Part shown: positions 10,263 through 19,629 of the stretch, piece by piece
Numbering within the stretch: the stretch's first letter is position 1
Layout of the letters: every line of letters begins with the position of its first letter
Origin: Trichomonas tenax
Lineage: Eukaryota > Parabasalia > Trichomonadida > Trichomonadidae
Length of the DNA: 45,520 bases
Reading direction: 5' to 3'
Assembly: GCA_023091735.1 (NCBI GenBank)
Contig: JALKBU010000360.1
Span: forward strand, 1 to 45,520
Made by a program: the position numbers and the translations under genes
Notes under the pieces: model-generated
Seen by the model: only the letters and a program-made list of their open reading frames with translations
Database searches by the model: none
Told to the model about the DNA's origin: nothing

Positions 10263-10737
10263 TTACACTTCAGAATGCCTCTGAAGAGCAAAATTAAATG
10301 CTTGATTTATTCATAAATTTGTAGTGAAGGCCCATTGTAAACATCAATTATCAAGCAAATAATGTTTTTTATAAAGAATGTCATTTTTTTTCGACAGTTC
10401 TGTTTATAAAATTTATTAATTTATTTTATATATGATGATGCATAGGATATATAGAATAAAAATTATTATGCATTTACAAATCTGTCACAAAGTATTTTGG
10501 TTGTAATGTTGAAGGAAAATAATTTCCTACACTCCTAACGATCAACGTCAGTTTGAACACAGCGATTTCTTGCTCAGGAAATATTCTTTACTTAACATCG
10601 GACAGTGATTTTGATGACAATGCATTTATATATTTAATTCAGATGTTGACACACTTTCCATTTCAAATGTTTCGACAGTAAAACCTTTTATTGGATTTCA
10701 AATAATTTCTAACATAATCAACATGATACTGCTGAAA

Positions 10738-11179
10738 ATAATTTACCAGATGGTTTGTTTTCTAAAAATGAAATTATCGAAAAAGTTATCCTTGCTGACT
10801 CAATAAATAAATTGACTTCTCTCAATATAATTGGTAGCACAACAATGAACTTTATGTGTTGCAATTGCATCAATCTCAAAACAGTTAATGCAGAAATCAG
10901 CTATTTCAGTGAAGGTATTCTTTAAGATATATGAGATTAATTTGGTCATTATCAGTTGAAAAAACGTGGTATAGCAGATATGACAGGATCGAAGATGTTT
11001 ACTCTAATGTTACATTTGATGGCTGCCAATCATCAACTCCATTTAAAGAATACTATGAAGGTAATTTTAATGCATTGCCAACTGAACCAGAAGAATATAT
11101 CCCTCTGGGGATTGAACCAATATGTGATTTTGATAATATTTCGTGTCCTAATGATCCAACAATTGATATTGATCAATAA
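10738..11179 (+). pseudogene. BspA-like leucine-rich-repeat remnant
   Basis: Two fragments in different frames are visible. The first (about 10738-10925) has LRR-like phrases such as KLTSLNIIGSTTMNFMCCNC followed by INLKTV, ending at TAA 10923-10925. The second (10931-11179) encodes an acidic tail of 82 residues (YIPLGIEPICDFDNISCPND). Further short degenerate LRR-like stretches precede it from about 10500. It appears to be a decayed surface-protein gene; whether the second fragment belonged to the same gene is uncertain. Confidence 0.5.
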
Positions 11180-11834
11180 TTGCCTCGTTGACAACAATGA
11201 GACATAAAATCTAAAAAATTTCATTATTTTAATCCAAATTACCAACAATGACATATAATTACAATGAAACTTTTTTATAAATAATTTTTAGTTTTGAAAT
11301 GATATAAGAATATGCATATTGTTGTGAATAACGATGCTTTTCCTATAATGGACAGAATTTTATATGGTTATTCGTTTTCAAAATCAATATTCATTAAGTA
11401 ATAGCTCAATTTACCACAATTTCAATTAAAATTCAATTTAAAAATTTGATCTTAACTTGTATCGAATTGACTATTTTGATGCAACTATTAGTCGTGATTG
11501 AAGCTCATACTGCAGACGAACTTGTATATGTTAATGTTCATTTTTCCTGCCCTGGAACAAATAAATATTTCCCTTCCTCATATTTAATGATGCTTTATAA
11601 TAGCAAAACTAAGAGAAAACCATTATTAATGATAAAAAACATAATTTAGGTTTACTCTTATTTTAAAATAAGGATCCGTTGATCAGAAGTCTTGTCAATT
11701 TTTATTCTTAAAAAAAAATAAAATGCAGCCAATTCAACAATAAACCCCTTTTAAGAAGTTATTATTGAGAATTTTGATATTTCTTGCATTGGATATGTTC
11801 TGTTTAAATGATTTTTGTTCAGATAATCGGGTAC
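11180..11834. other. Degenerate region, no gene seen
   Basis: AT-rich DNA between remnants. A 67-codon frame at 11446-11649 begins with TTG and has no recognisable features. Probably decayed gene sequence, but nothing can be named. Confidence 0.35.
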
Positions 11835-12473
11835 AATTGTTTGACCAAAAATTGCAACAAGGTATGTTTCGGCAAAAAGTGTTTGCGATGTTCTCAGCCT
11901 CATTTTCTTGTCATTGTTCTTTGATGTATTCGATTCATCATGGATGTTCGTTATATTTTCGGCACTAAACATATTCGGACTGTTATTGCGTGGATTTACA
12001 AAGACGGATGATTTAATATTATTCAGCACAATTGTTTATTCACTATCAAATGTTTTCAACTATGCAGCGATATTTTCAAACTAATCACCGTGTGGTTCTC
12101 GAAAAAGACTTGTTACTTCATTTTTAGTGGAATCGAAATATTATCTTTCATCGCTTCAATGATTGTTCGTTTGACTTTTAAGTATGGAAATATGACATTT
12201 TCTACAATTTTCTTCATTGCGAGTGGATTGCAATTTGCCAGTGTAATTCTTGTTACAATTTGCAATTCGATGTATCCTCATGGATTCGCAGAAGATAACA
12301 CAAATCATTCTTTCGGGAAATTCTTTTCTGAGTTGAAGACTTCAATGAGAGATTTCAGACTTCACCTTTTGAACATATTCTCGGGATTCATGATAGTGAT
12401 TTATATGTTTCAATCGAGTATAAAGATTGATTCACTGCCCAAAGATTCAATTAGTAAAATAGTTCCAGCTTAG
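11835..12473 (+). pseudogene. N-terminal half of a membrane transporter (MFS-like), broken
   Basis: Hydrophobic helices resume across three lesions. An in-frame TGA follows SGTIV near 11845; a long stretch (RYVSAKSVCDVLSLIFLSLF, WMFVIFSALNIFGLLLRGF, ILFSTIVYSLSNVFNYAAIF) ends at TAA 12082-12084; and a frameshift then leads into CYFIFSGIEILSFIASMIVR, FSTIFFIASGLQFASVILVT and a long loop (FFSELKTSMRDFRLHLL) followed by another helix. A GTIV-P-K motif before the helix run and the loop after about six helices suit an MFS-type transporter. The piece complements the C-terminal half at 9.84-10.26 kb. Confidence 0.55.
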
Positions 12474-13039
12474 GATTTGCATTTTGCATCAATTTAAACA
12501 TATATGTACCTTCTGATCATCCTCTATTCTTCGTTGATAATAATTGCTTTATCTTATAAGAAACAGGTGAATTTTTATTTAATTTTGGTCGTATGGAAGG
12601 TATATTTAATATATCAAAAAAGGTAACTATAATTATTAATCAAAGTTATATTAATATAAACATACTTGAAAGTTATAACTTTAAAACAAAGCACCTAACA
12701 ACCATCGCTGCTTTTATTATCATCTTTGAATACAAATCATTTTCATTCTTTCAAAAAGTTATTCTCAAATTGATCATAATTTTGAGCCTCTAATGATTTT
12801 AGAGCATAGTAAGGTTCACGAAGAAACATGAAATAGATATTCAAGAATTAAATCACTCTGTATTCCCAGAACAAGAAAACAAAACAGCGTCAAATGAAAC
12901 AGCAGCTACTAATATTGCACAAAACTATGATCTAACGTTGCAATTTTACTCTCCATCTAACATCAGAAATTGAGATTTTCCCATCACATCATATCAAAAA
13001 GCAAAGCCAATCAATGAGTGAATAACTTATAACTATAAA
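12474..13039. other. Intergenic with decayed coding fragments
   Basis: A short open stretch at about 12825-12973 (plus) reads as a polar tail (KKHEIDIQELNHSVFPEQEN and on) ending at TGA. It could be the cytosolic end of the adjacent transporter or of a surface protein. A 66-codon frame at 12593-12793 is AT-rich and unconvincing. Confidence 0.3.
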
Positions 13040-13756
13040 TCAGAAAATATTAATATTAATCAACTTCAAAGAGATCACCGATGAATATAGCAAAATTGAT
13101 GTCTTATCACCTAAAATTTTCTCAATCAAAAACAGCCTTTTGTAGACAATTGATTTAATAACATTGTTGGATGATTTCGACATAAACCGTGGATCAGCTT
13201 GGCAATATGGTTCGAAAGTATAGAAATCATAGAGAATTTCTGTTTGAGATCCGAGGTCATTTTGATAAATAATGTTTGCTACTGTATTCTTAAGATCAAT
13301 AAAGCAGTGATCAAAAATGATTTTTGATGATGCAGTAGTTGCAGCAGTTGCACACATTTTGTTATTCGATTTAAAATTAGAGCATGAAATAGTAGCAGTT
13401 CTGGTAGCGGAGTACTTAGGAATAAAAGACCATTAAGTTTAGTACCATCTATTGCATTGTTGATAACATCAACGTGATCAATCTTGCAGTCACAATTGTG
13501 AATTTGAAATATATTAATTGCGGCCGATGTTGTAAGTAAAAGATGAATAAGTGACAGATGTATTTCCAATCGAATAAAGATAGAAAACACCATAATTATT
13601 TGACTTATGACACCCACTAACATTTGTTTGATCAATGTTAACTGAACCACCGTTTAAATAAAGCGGCTCACTCGAATATGCATATGAATCAGTATTTGGA
13701 CAGTTAACAATCGAACCTTGGACAACTTTGATTTGATAATTGTGAACGGATCGCAC
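13040..13756 (-). pseudogene. Beta-helix (Pmp-like) surface-protein remnant
   Basis: Three consecutive frames carry pieces of one protein. They are an N-terminal part with short beta-strand repeats and Asn/Gly turns (GGSVNIDQTNVSGCHKSNNY, VFYLYSIGNTSVTYSSF), a middle part (FQIHNCDCKIDHVDVINNAI) and a C-terminal part (SSKIIFDHCFIDLKNTVANI). The pattern of short strands with Asn-Cys resembles right-handed beta-helix, Pmp-like proteins that are numerous in trichomonads. At least two frameshifts separate the pieces, so it is non-functional as read. Confidence 0.55.
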
Positions 13757-13758
13757 TC

Positions 13759-13835
13759 TAACAAGCTTGAAATGAACTCTAGCAAGCTTAATAGACTTTC
13801 TAATAAGATTTGCCGATGCTATAACAAGCTTAATT
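13759..13835. repeat. Three short AACAAGCTTRA-like direct repeats
   Basis: TAACAAGCTTGA (13759), TAGCAAGCTTAA (13779) and TAACAAGCTTAA (13822) recur in 77 bp beside the beta-helix remnant. They are short and possibly chance. Confidence 0.3.
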
Positions 13836-13871
13836 GAACTTTATAAATACACATTCTAATTAGCTAACTAA

Positions 13872-13886
13872 TTTTACATGTCAAAA
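13872..13886. repeat. TTTTACATGTCAAAA motif copy
   Basis: A further exact copy of the recurring motif, followed within 30 nt by degenerate variants (GCCATGTAAG, CATGTCAC). It lies upstream of the broken beta-helix gene in that gene's reading direction, as expected for a promoter element. Confidence 0.45.
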
Positions 13887-14118
13887 TGAAATACATTTGC
13901 CATGTAAGCATGTCACTTTTTGTGACTCTTTATTATACCCAACAAATAGCAAGTCCAAATATCTAAACCACAACAAGTCAAAATTATAAAATGTAATGAT
14001 TCGGATCAGCACAATATTTGATGCATTTATGTGTGATATGGGCTATATTGATCATATGCCAAAGCGAGCATATGAAAAAAACGTAATCTTTTTTAAGAAA
14101 TAATAAATTATAGCAACA

Positions 14119-15594
14119 TTACTCAAGAACAACACCAACGGCTCTTGATGTAACGCCGCAGTTCTTCTCCTGAACCTCGGACTGGATGTAGATGTAGCCA
14201 TTGTCACCCCAATGAGTTGACCATGAGTTCTTCACCTCCCAGGCTTCCTTGCCGTCGATAACTCTCCATCCAGTGAGCTGGACGATGTGTACGAGGTCAT
14301 CGTCTCTGCCTGTGCATTCCTCTTCATCGAAGACGCCGCCTGTGTAGAGAGCCATATCTTCGATAACGTTGATTGAAATACCGAGTGGACCGAACTTGTA
14401 GAGGGCCTCCTTGACGGCAGCGCGTGTCTTCTCGACGTGGAAGCAGTCCTTGACTTTGCCGAGATACTCCTCTGGCTCATAATTGCAAAGGCCAGAAACG
14501 CCCATGTATGGATATGAAGCTTCTGTAGCGATCTTGACACTGGCGTTCTTGAGGGATGTGAGGGATGGACCGATTTCACCACCCTGGCAGCCGTAGTTGC
14601 GAGCGTCCCAGGTGCAATCCATAATTTGATTTGTAGAAACTGGACGGAGAACTCCTGTCTTGAGGGCGAAAGCAGACTCAAGGAGGCCAGCTGTACCAAA
14701 GGCCCAGCAAGATCCGCAAGCAACCTGATCACGTGGTGGAGTGACAACATTTGGAACATCGCGCCATGAGAACTCCTTTGGAGCAACGAAGTCATTGCTG
14801 CCCTTGAATGTGTAGCATTCGTCCCAAAGTGGGTCATCGTCGTTATCGAAGTATGATGTTGAAGAACGAGCCTTGATTGTCTTAAGCCAGTGTGATTTAT
14901 CCATATGTGCGAAGCGGTTGTGTGCTATTGTGTTGTCTGACTTTTCTTGCTGTTTCTTGTGAATATATTGTTCAACGTTTGCCTTAGGGAAGAATAAATC
15001 GTACATAGCGCCTGGATATGGATCATCCATGATTGTTGGATCATTGCACATTGCTGGCATGTTCCAAACACCGGAAGCAGCGGCTGGCAAAAATTCATCA
15101 ATCTCAAGAATGTAGACATCGTAGTGGGAGCCATATATTGAGATTGCATGGGCCTTGTAAGCGACTGGTTTTCCAGTATCGTGTTCAATATACATATCCC
15201 ATGTTTGCGTTTTTCCTCCAGCGATTGTCTTTCTCCAGAGATCGCAGCGCTTTCCACTGTAGATGTAGATTCCGTCGAGGAGCTTGTATCCTGTCATGTC
15301 TGGGAGGAATTCCGTGAATTCGATGTCCCATGGTTGAGAATCCGACCAACCGAAGCAGATAGACTTGTTCATTGCAGATACGATCTTTCTGTGGATTCTC
15401 TGCGACTTGTCTGTGTTCCAGATTTGAAGCAATCCGTTGTGCTCGTTGATATATTGTCTTGTTGGCTCCTGAACGACGACGAGATGGTTGGAAAGGTTCG
15501 TGTATGGAACCTTCCACGTGCCACGGATCGTCCACGAAGGCGGCCATTGAGGCACTGCGACGCTTAGAGATAAAGAAACGAAGCCAAGAATCAT
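14119..15594 (-). CDS. Papain-family (C1) cysteine peptidase with large N-terminal region
   Basis: The protein has 491 residues. The C-terminal about 220 form a papain-fold catalytic domain. The oxyanion glutamine is Q290, the nucleophile C296 lies in ACGSCWAFG, the histidine H436 in DDLVHIVQLTGW and the asparagine N456 in VKNSWSTHWGDNGY. The CQGG block (336-339) is also typical. The first residues (MILGFVSLSLSVAVP) look like a signal peptide, so the enzyme should enter the secretory or lysosomal route. The roughly 250 residues between signal and protease do not resemble an ordinary I29 propeptide and contain several Trp and Cys residues. All catalytic residues are present, so it should be active after processing. 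The codon usage is GC-richer than its surroundings, as in well-expressed genes. Confidence 0.92.
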   Translation of the reverse strand: MILGFVSLSLSVAVPQWPPSWTIRGTWKVPYTNLSNHLVVVQEPTRQYINEHNGLLQIWNTDKSQRIHRKIVSAMNKSICFGWSDSQPWDIEFTEFLPDMTGYKLLDGIYIYSGKRCDLWRKTIAGGKTQTWDMYIEHDTGKPVAYKAHAISIYGSHYDVYILEIDEFLPAAASGVWNMPAMCNDPTIMDDPYPGAMYDLFFPKANVEQYIHKKQQEKSDNTIAHNRFAHMDKSHWLKTIKARSSTSYFDNDDDPLWDECYTFKGSNDFVAPKEFSWRDVPNVVTPPRDQVACGSCWAFGTAGLLESAFALKTGVLRPVSTNQIMDCTWDARNYGCQGGEIGPSLTSLKNASVKIATEASYPYMGVSGLCNYEPEEYLGKVKDCFHVEKTRAAVKEALYKFGPLGISINVIEDMALYTGGVFDEEECTGRDDDLVHIVQLTGWRVIDGKEAWEVKNSWSTHWGDNGYIYIQSEVQEKNCGVTSRAVGVVLE

Positions 15595-16211
15595 TTAAAA
15601 AGCCAGTGCCACTTTTACCAGAATCATACAAATTAAGGTTATCATCCAAATATCATTTTTGCTTCATTATCTCCTTGATTTATAAGTTTTGAGCAAATAA
15701 TCAATTGTAAAATAAGATTTCCATCTCAAGTTTTATCCATTGAGGGAATGAGGAATCCATATTAATGAATATCTCGGAAATTTTTAAAAATTATCTCAAA
15801 TCTAGATTGTCACATCGCGTATATGCAAATCAGATAAAAGGGGACTATTTGATAATAATCTAATGGCCTAATTATTGATTAAATATTTTTCCAATTCAAA
15901 AAACTTTTAAAATTACAAGATATGCAATGATAATATATATGACTCAAGATAAATCTAGAAATATATATCATTTATAATAAACAAATTGCTCAAATGCTAT
16001 AGCTAGTTATGGATTCTGACAATTTACGCGACAAAGTTCAAATTGAAAAGAGTTTATGTGCCATGTATTGTATTTATATTACATAATTTTGGATAATGTC
16101 ACTTTTAATTTATTATCTAAGAATTGAATTTAGTTAGTTTAGAGATCCCAAGTATAGTAATAAATAACCACTCCTTGAGATGGCTGGCGATATACCGTGA
16201 GCCGATGGGAT
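15595..16211. other. AT-rich intergenic region
   Basis: Spacer between the peptidase start and a beta-helix remnant. No clear TCAYWW initiator is found just upstream of the peptidase ATG. No gene, RNA or notable repeat is seen. Confidence 0.4.
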
Positions 16212-17110
16212 ATGAAAACATCCGACAACATTAACACGACATACAAAGATATTAACATTGGGGTCGATAACGTTTTCTTCGATAGAATCCAAGCACAGAA
16301 TATTATCAGATACGAAACAGATTCCAAGGATAAAAGATACTTATTAATATCAAATACTTTATTCCACGCGTATTCACCGAATATACCTGACAACACTCTC
16401 GTATATATGGGGAATAACGGATCTATCGTTCAATACAGGGCGTGTAGGGTTGGTGATAATTTTAATACTGCTCATTGTTTCACTGTTGCCTCTCATTCAA
16501 ATGAAGTCTTCGATTAGATATTCGAATCGACTGTTAGTAACTTCAAATCGCAAACAAATCCAGTTATATCATTCAAAGATGGATTAATTTACAATGCGAA
16601 GACAAACATATCGTGTATCAATGGCCAAGCGATAGCAATGAATAACCCACAAGCAGGAAACACACTTATTTCATATAATTGTTATGGTAATATTAATTCC
16701 TCTAGTAAGCTGTGCTTTTGGTTCGAAGGCAAGGATTTCACTATTAACAACTGTAAATTCATTGCCAACTATGTAAATCCTAATGGACCTGCGTTGATAT
16801 CGATATATCGTCAAAATTATTCTCCATGGGTTCCTGTTTACATTCGTGAATGCATATTCACACAGAATGAGTCCTCTTGCTTATTTTCAACTGATGGAAG
16901 TAACTAGGTTCTTTATTGATGATTCGAACAAAATTAATCAAACACATTTGGGAAGTGTCTATTATATAAGTGAAATAATGTTTAGACTTGATTTCAATTT
17001 CAGATGTCGTGGTACTAAGATGGATGAAGAGTGGACAAACATGAATTGCTATAATACGAAGAATCTTGAATTCATGGCGCTATTTTCAGCATTAACAGAA
17101 GTGTGGAAGA
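16212..17110 (+). pseudogene. Second beta-helix (Pmp-like) surface-protein remnant
   Basis: Successive fragments show the same style as the 13-kb remnant: a first piece with INIGVDNVFFDRIQAQNIIR and TLVYMGNNGSIVQYRACRVG ending at TAG near 16515, a second (16638-16907) with GKDFTINNCKFIANYVNPNG and VYIRECIFTQNES ending at TAG, and a decayed third with LGSVYYISE. Short strands with Asn/Cys turns fit a right-handed beta-helix. At least two stops and one frame change break it. It is on the opposite strand to the 13-kb remnant, with the peptidase gene between them. Confidence 0.55.
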
Positions 17111-17164
17111 AGAAAAAAAAAATAATTGTTTGTTTATATTCATACACTCTAATATTCAAAAAAA

Positions 17165-18364
17165 CTAATTAGCTTTGCTGAAGAATGATGTAATGCATGG
17201 CTGTGGAGCCTTTGGATTATCGAATCTGATAACATATTTAGGAAGTTTCTTTTGAGTTGAAGATGGTTTCTTTGGTGGTGTGGTAAACACTGGTTTTGGA
17301 GGTCTTTCGAATGGCAGTGATTGCGATTGCATACGTCTGTTAGGTATTGGTGTACTGTTGGACCTTGGCATCTCATTTACAATCTTGAAAGGCAATAATG
17401 TGTCAGCAGCAATTCGGCCTTTTACGAGATCAAGAAGTTGCTCTGATGACATCGATCTTCCTAAATATGGAACTTCGTTTTGCGGAGGAGGAGATAAATA
17501 GACTAATTCCTGTGTAACTGGGTTGAAAGCGCGTGCGCATTTGAATGTTATGAGCGCTTGTTCGAACTGTTGATGGTAATCTTCTGGAACTTTAAATCTC
17601 GAATTCTTTGCAGCATCATCAATTAACGCATGTGGCTCCATTCCTTCACTCATCAATTTTAGGGCTGTCTTGATTCCCATTTTATCGATGTGATCAATGT
17701 AATCGCATCCTGAGAAGATGCAAAGCGATGTAAATTGGTCCGCATTGAGTTGAAGATTTTGAAGAACATCATCGTACTTTATCTGAACAGCATGATAAGA
17801 TTCATCAAATTTGAACAGCGTCACAGGACACTGATAAGCAACTAAGTCTGTGTCTTCAGTAAGAACGGCATCTACATAACCAGTTTTTGCAAGAAACGCT
17901 AATTGTGCATCGGCTTCATATGGAGCAACAATGTATTCCACACCATTCTTTTGGAGTTCGCGAATGAAGGTATGAACGCTTTCTTGTGAAATAGATACTG
18001 CACGCTGATAATATTTTAATGCTTCGCTTCTGTTGCCTTGGCTTTCGTACAAGCTCGCTTTTTCAAGTGCCTCAATGCGATCCTGGCGTCTTTTCTCGTT
18101 AGTTTTCTGTTTCGCTGGTAACAATTGACCATCGAATACAACAACTGGTTTTACTCCGCATTTAATCATTCCATTGACTCTTGACATCAGATATGGTAAT
18201 AGGAACTTCGCTTCTGGGTCTTTTGCTAATTCAATAGGATATCGAAATGCAGCTTTATGCATCCAAACGAAAGAGTCGACTGCAATGCGTTTGTTTTTGA
18301 AGTCTGTTAAGTGTACTGTCTTTCCCACAGGCGCAATCAAAGGATATAAACCTTTTATTCCCAT
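17165..18364 (-). CDS. EXO1: EXO1-type 5' flap/exonuclease of the XPG/FEN1 superfamily
   Basis: This 399-residue nuclease resembles exonuclease 1, a 5'-3' exonuclease in mismatch repair and DNA end resection. The N-terminal block MGIKGLYPLI and the VDSFVWMHKAAF segment are EXO1-like. Metal-binding acidic residues are present: D30, D78, E150 and D152 (APYEADAQ), D171 and D173 (TEDTD), and D221 (SGCDYIDHIDKMGIKTA, the DNA-binding helix-hairpin-helix). The protein is about half the length of animal EXO1 and lacks its long tail. It ends QPCITSFFSKAN, a PIP-box form (Q-x-x-I-x-x-F-F) for PCNA binding. An initiator-like TCATAA lies 24 nt before the ATG, next to two E2F-like sites. FEN1 is less likely because the start and spacing follow EXO1. 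Confidence 0.88.
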   Translation of the reverse strand: MGIKGLYPLIAPVGKTVHLTDFKNKRIAVDSFVWMHKAAFRYPIELAKDPEAKFLLPYLMSRVNGMIKCGVKPVVVFDGQLLPAKQKTNEKRRQDRIEALEKASLYESQGNRSEALKYYQRAVSISQESVHTFIRELQKNGVEYIVAPYEADAQLAFLAKTGYVDAVLTEDTDLVAYQCPVTLFKFDESYHAVQIKYDDVLQNLQLNADQFTSLCIFSGCDYIDHIDKMGIKTALKLMSEGMEPHALIDDAAKNSRFKVPEDYHQQFEQALITFKCARAFNPVTQELVYLSPPPQNEVPYLGRSMSSEQLLDLVKGRIAADTLLPFKIVNEMPRSNSTPIPNRRMQSQSLPFERPPKPVFTTPPKKPSSTQKKLPKYVIRFDNPKAPQPCITSFFSKAN

Positions 18365-18384
18365 ATTTGAGACAGTTTTCTTTT

Positions 18385-18390
18385 TTATGA
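18385..18390 (-). promoter_or_regulatory. Initiator-like TCATAA of the EXO1-type gene
   Basis: The minus strand reads GGGAAATCATAAAAAAG, with the A 24 nt before the ATG at 18364. It directly abuts the E2F-like site. Confidence 0.5.
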
Positions 18391-18402
18391 TTTCCCGCGA
18401 AA
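18391..18402. promoter_or_regulatory. E2F/DP-like site TTTCCCGCGAAA
   Basis: The plus strand reads TTTCCCGCGAAA, matching the E2F/DP consensus TTTSSCGC. It lies immediately upstream of the EXO1-type initiator. CG-rich hexamers are rare in this AT-rich intergenic DNA, which makes chance less likely. E2F control of a DNA-repair gene would fit G1/S expression; this is inference. Confidence 0.5.
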
Positions 18403-18418
18403 TTTTTCACAAAAATCA

Positions 18419-18433
18419 TTTTGCGCGGCAAAA
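18419..18433. promoter_or_regulatory. Second E2F-like site TTTTGCGCGGCAAAA
   Basis: The sequence contains TTTTGCGC, another E2F-type core, 28 nt from the first site and flanked symmetrically by TTTT and AAAA. Two sites in tandem strengthen the regulatory reading. Confidence 0.45.
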
Positions 18434-19188
18434 TTAATTTTGTTCCAAACGATCATAAATCTATTCTATGGGTCACTTATCTGAACCGTTATCAAATTTC
18501 GTAAATAAAAATGATGTTGACTTTCCATATCATCGAGATCATATACAGATATTCAGCTACCTATCTTTAAACATTGTATAAAGCTTATTTTTAAATGTAA
18601 AACATCAATTGAAAGCTTATATTTTTCCCAAATTAAATATTTATGTATAGCATGATTTTTAAGAATCCAATTGCTACAACTCATCAACTCAGGCTTGTTT
18701 TTAGTTCCCTGAGCGCTGTTCATGTTTTTTTTTATTTTAGGTGCACAAATTTCTTAATTCGGAATAGTTTATTTGAGGGATTACATAGACATTGATGATG
18801 CAATATTAAAACTATCTTTAAATTTGTTTTATTCAATGTTACTTTTCAACATACCATTCAATGAGACAAATCTTCAGTCACAATTCAAAAATAGATTGCA
18901 AATCATGCATTAGAATGTAGTGGCAAGGCATTCAAAACCCTATTATCCAATAAAAAAGTTTGATATTTTTCTCGATATTTACATATTATAACTGACTGAG
19001 GCTCAAATATTTTGCTTATTGTGAGTTATGATATTGAATTATAAGAAGTTTTGATATGATTTGATATTTTCGATAAAAATTCCAAAATATGTTATCGTGT
19101 ATATGTAAAAAATATAATAAATAGCTGTCATATATGGGTATAACATGAATATTTAACATCAAACAGCACATCAAGAATGTTATCGATG
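18434..19188. other. AT-rich intergenic region
   Basis: About 750 bp between the EXO1-type promoter and the 3' end of a small hypothetical gene. No coding region, RNA gene or strong repeat is recognised. Confidence 0.45.
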
Positions 19189-19629
19189 TCATTTGTAAAG
19201 CTCGACGTATTCACGCTGGCCACAGATTGGAATCTCCTTCTCATCCAATAATGTTACATACTGAATGATTCCAGAGATCTTATCCCAATTGTCGTTAAAC
19301 CACTTGATCAAGCACTTGAATGATCTCTTTCCTGAACGTGGAACTTCTGGTAAGTCGAAGTTCTTCGAGAGAATGGCGGCAATTGAGAGTAATTCAGGGT
19401 GTCTGATACCAGACGAGAATTGTGTACGAAGAGCCTTCCAAGCGACACAATTGTTGAAATCAAAGTCCTGTAACTCTTTCTCGATGATGTGACCCTCTTT
19501 TCCTTTCTTGGAAGAAGAGTCAGCACACTTATCTGGCATAGAATTCATCAAAATGATTTCTTTATCGTCGGATTTTGATTCAAAATTTTGAGGTGTCACG
19601 TTTTTGTCATTGGAGAAAAATTCTGCCAT
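19189..19629 (-). CDS. Hypothetical protein, 146 residues
   Basis: The ATG at 19629 gives MAEFFSNDKNVTPQ followed by a polar, probably disordered N-terminal half (to about residue 60). A compact second half then carries hydrophobic helices and conserved-looking residues: AWKALRTQFSSGI, HPELLSIAAILSKNF, VPRSGKRSFKCLIKWFNDNW and a terminal strand region (IPICGQREYVELYK). The R-x-x-KRSFKCLIKWFNDNW segment looks like a DNA-binding or winged-helix type fold, possibly a trichomonad-specific family, but I do not recognise it. GC-richer codons than the flanks support a real gene. Confidence 0.65.
   Translation of the reverse strand: MAEFFSNDKNVTPQNFESKSDDKEIILMNSMPDKCADSSSKKGKEGHIIEKELQDFDFNNCVAWKALRTQFSSGIRHPELLSIAAILSKNFDLPEVPRSGKRSFKCLIKWFNDNWDKISGIIQYVTLLDEKEIPICGQREYVELYK

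Noticed and set aside
10000..10284. 94-codon plus-strand frame over the transporter remnant
   Set aside because: The minus strand carries clear membrane-helix sequence; this frame is its shadow.
12593..12793. 66-codon Ile/Phe-rich frame
   Set aside because: Composition equals translated AT-rich DNA; no start context or family.
15148..15567. 139-codon frame antisense to the peptidase
   Set aside because: The peptidase frame has all catalytic residues; the antisense frame has no domain.
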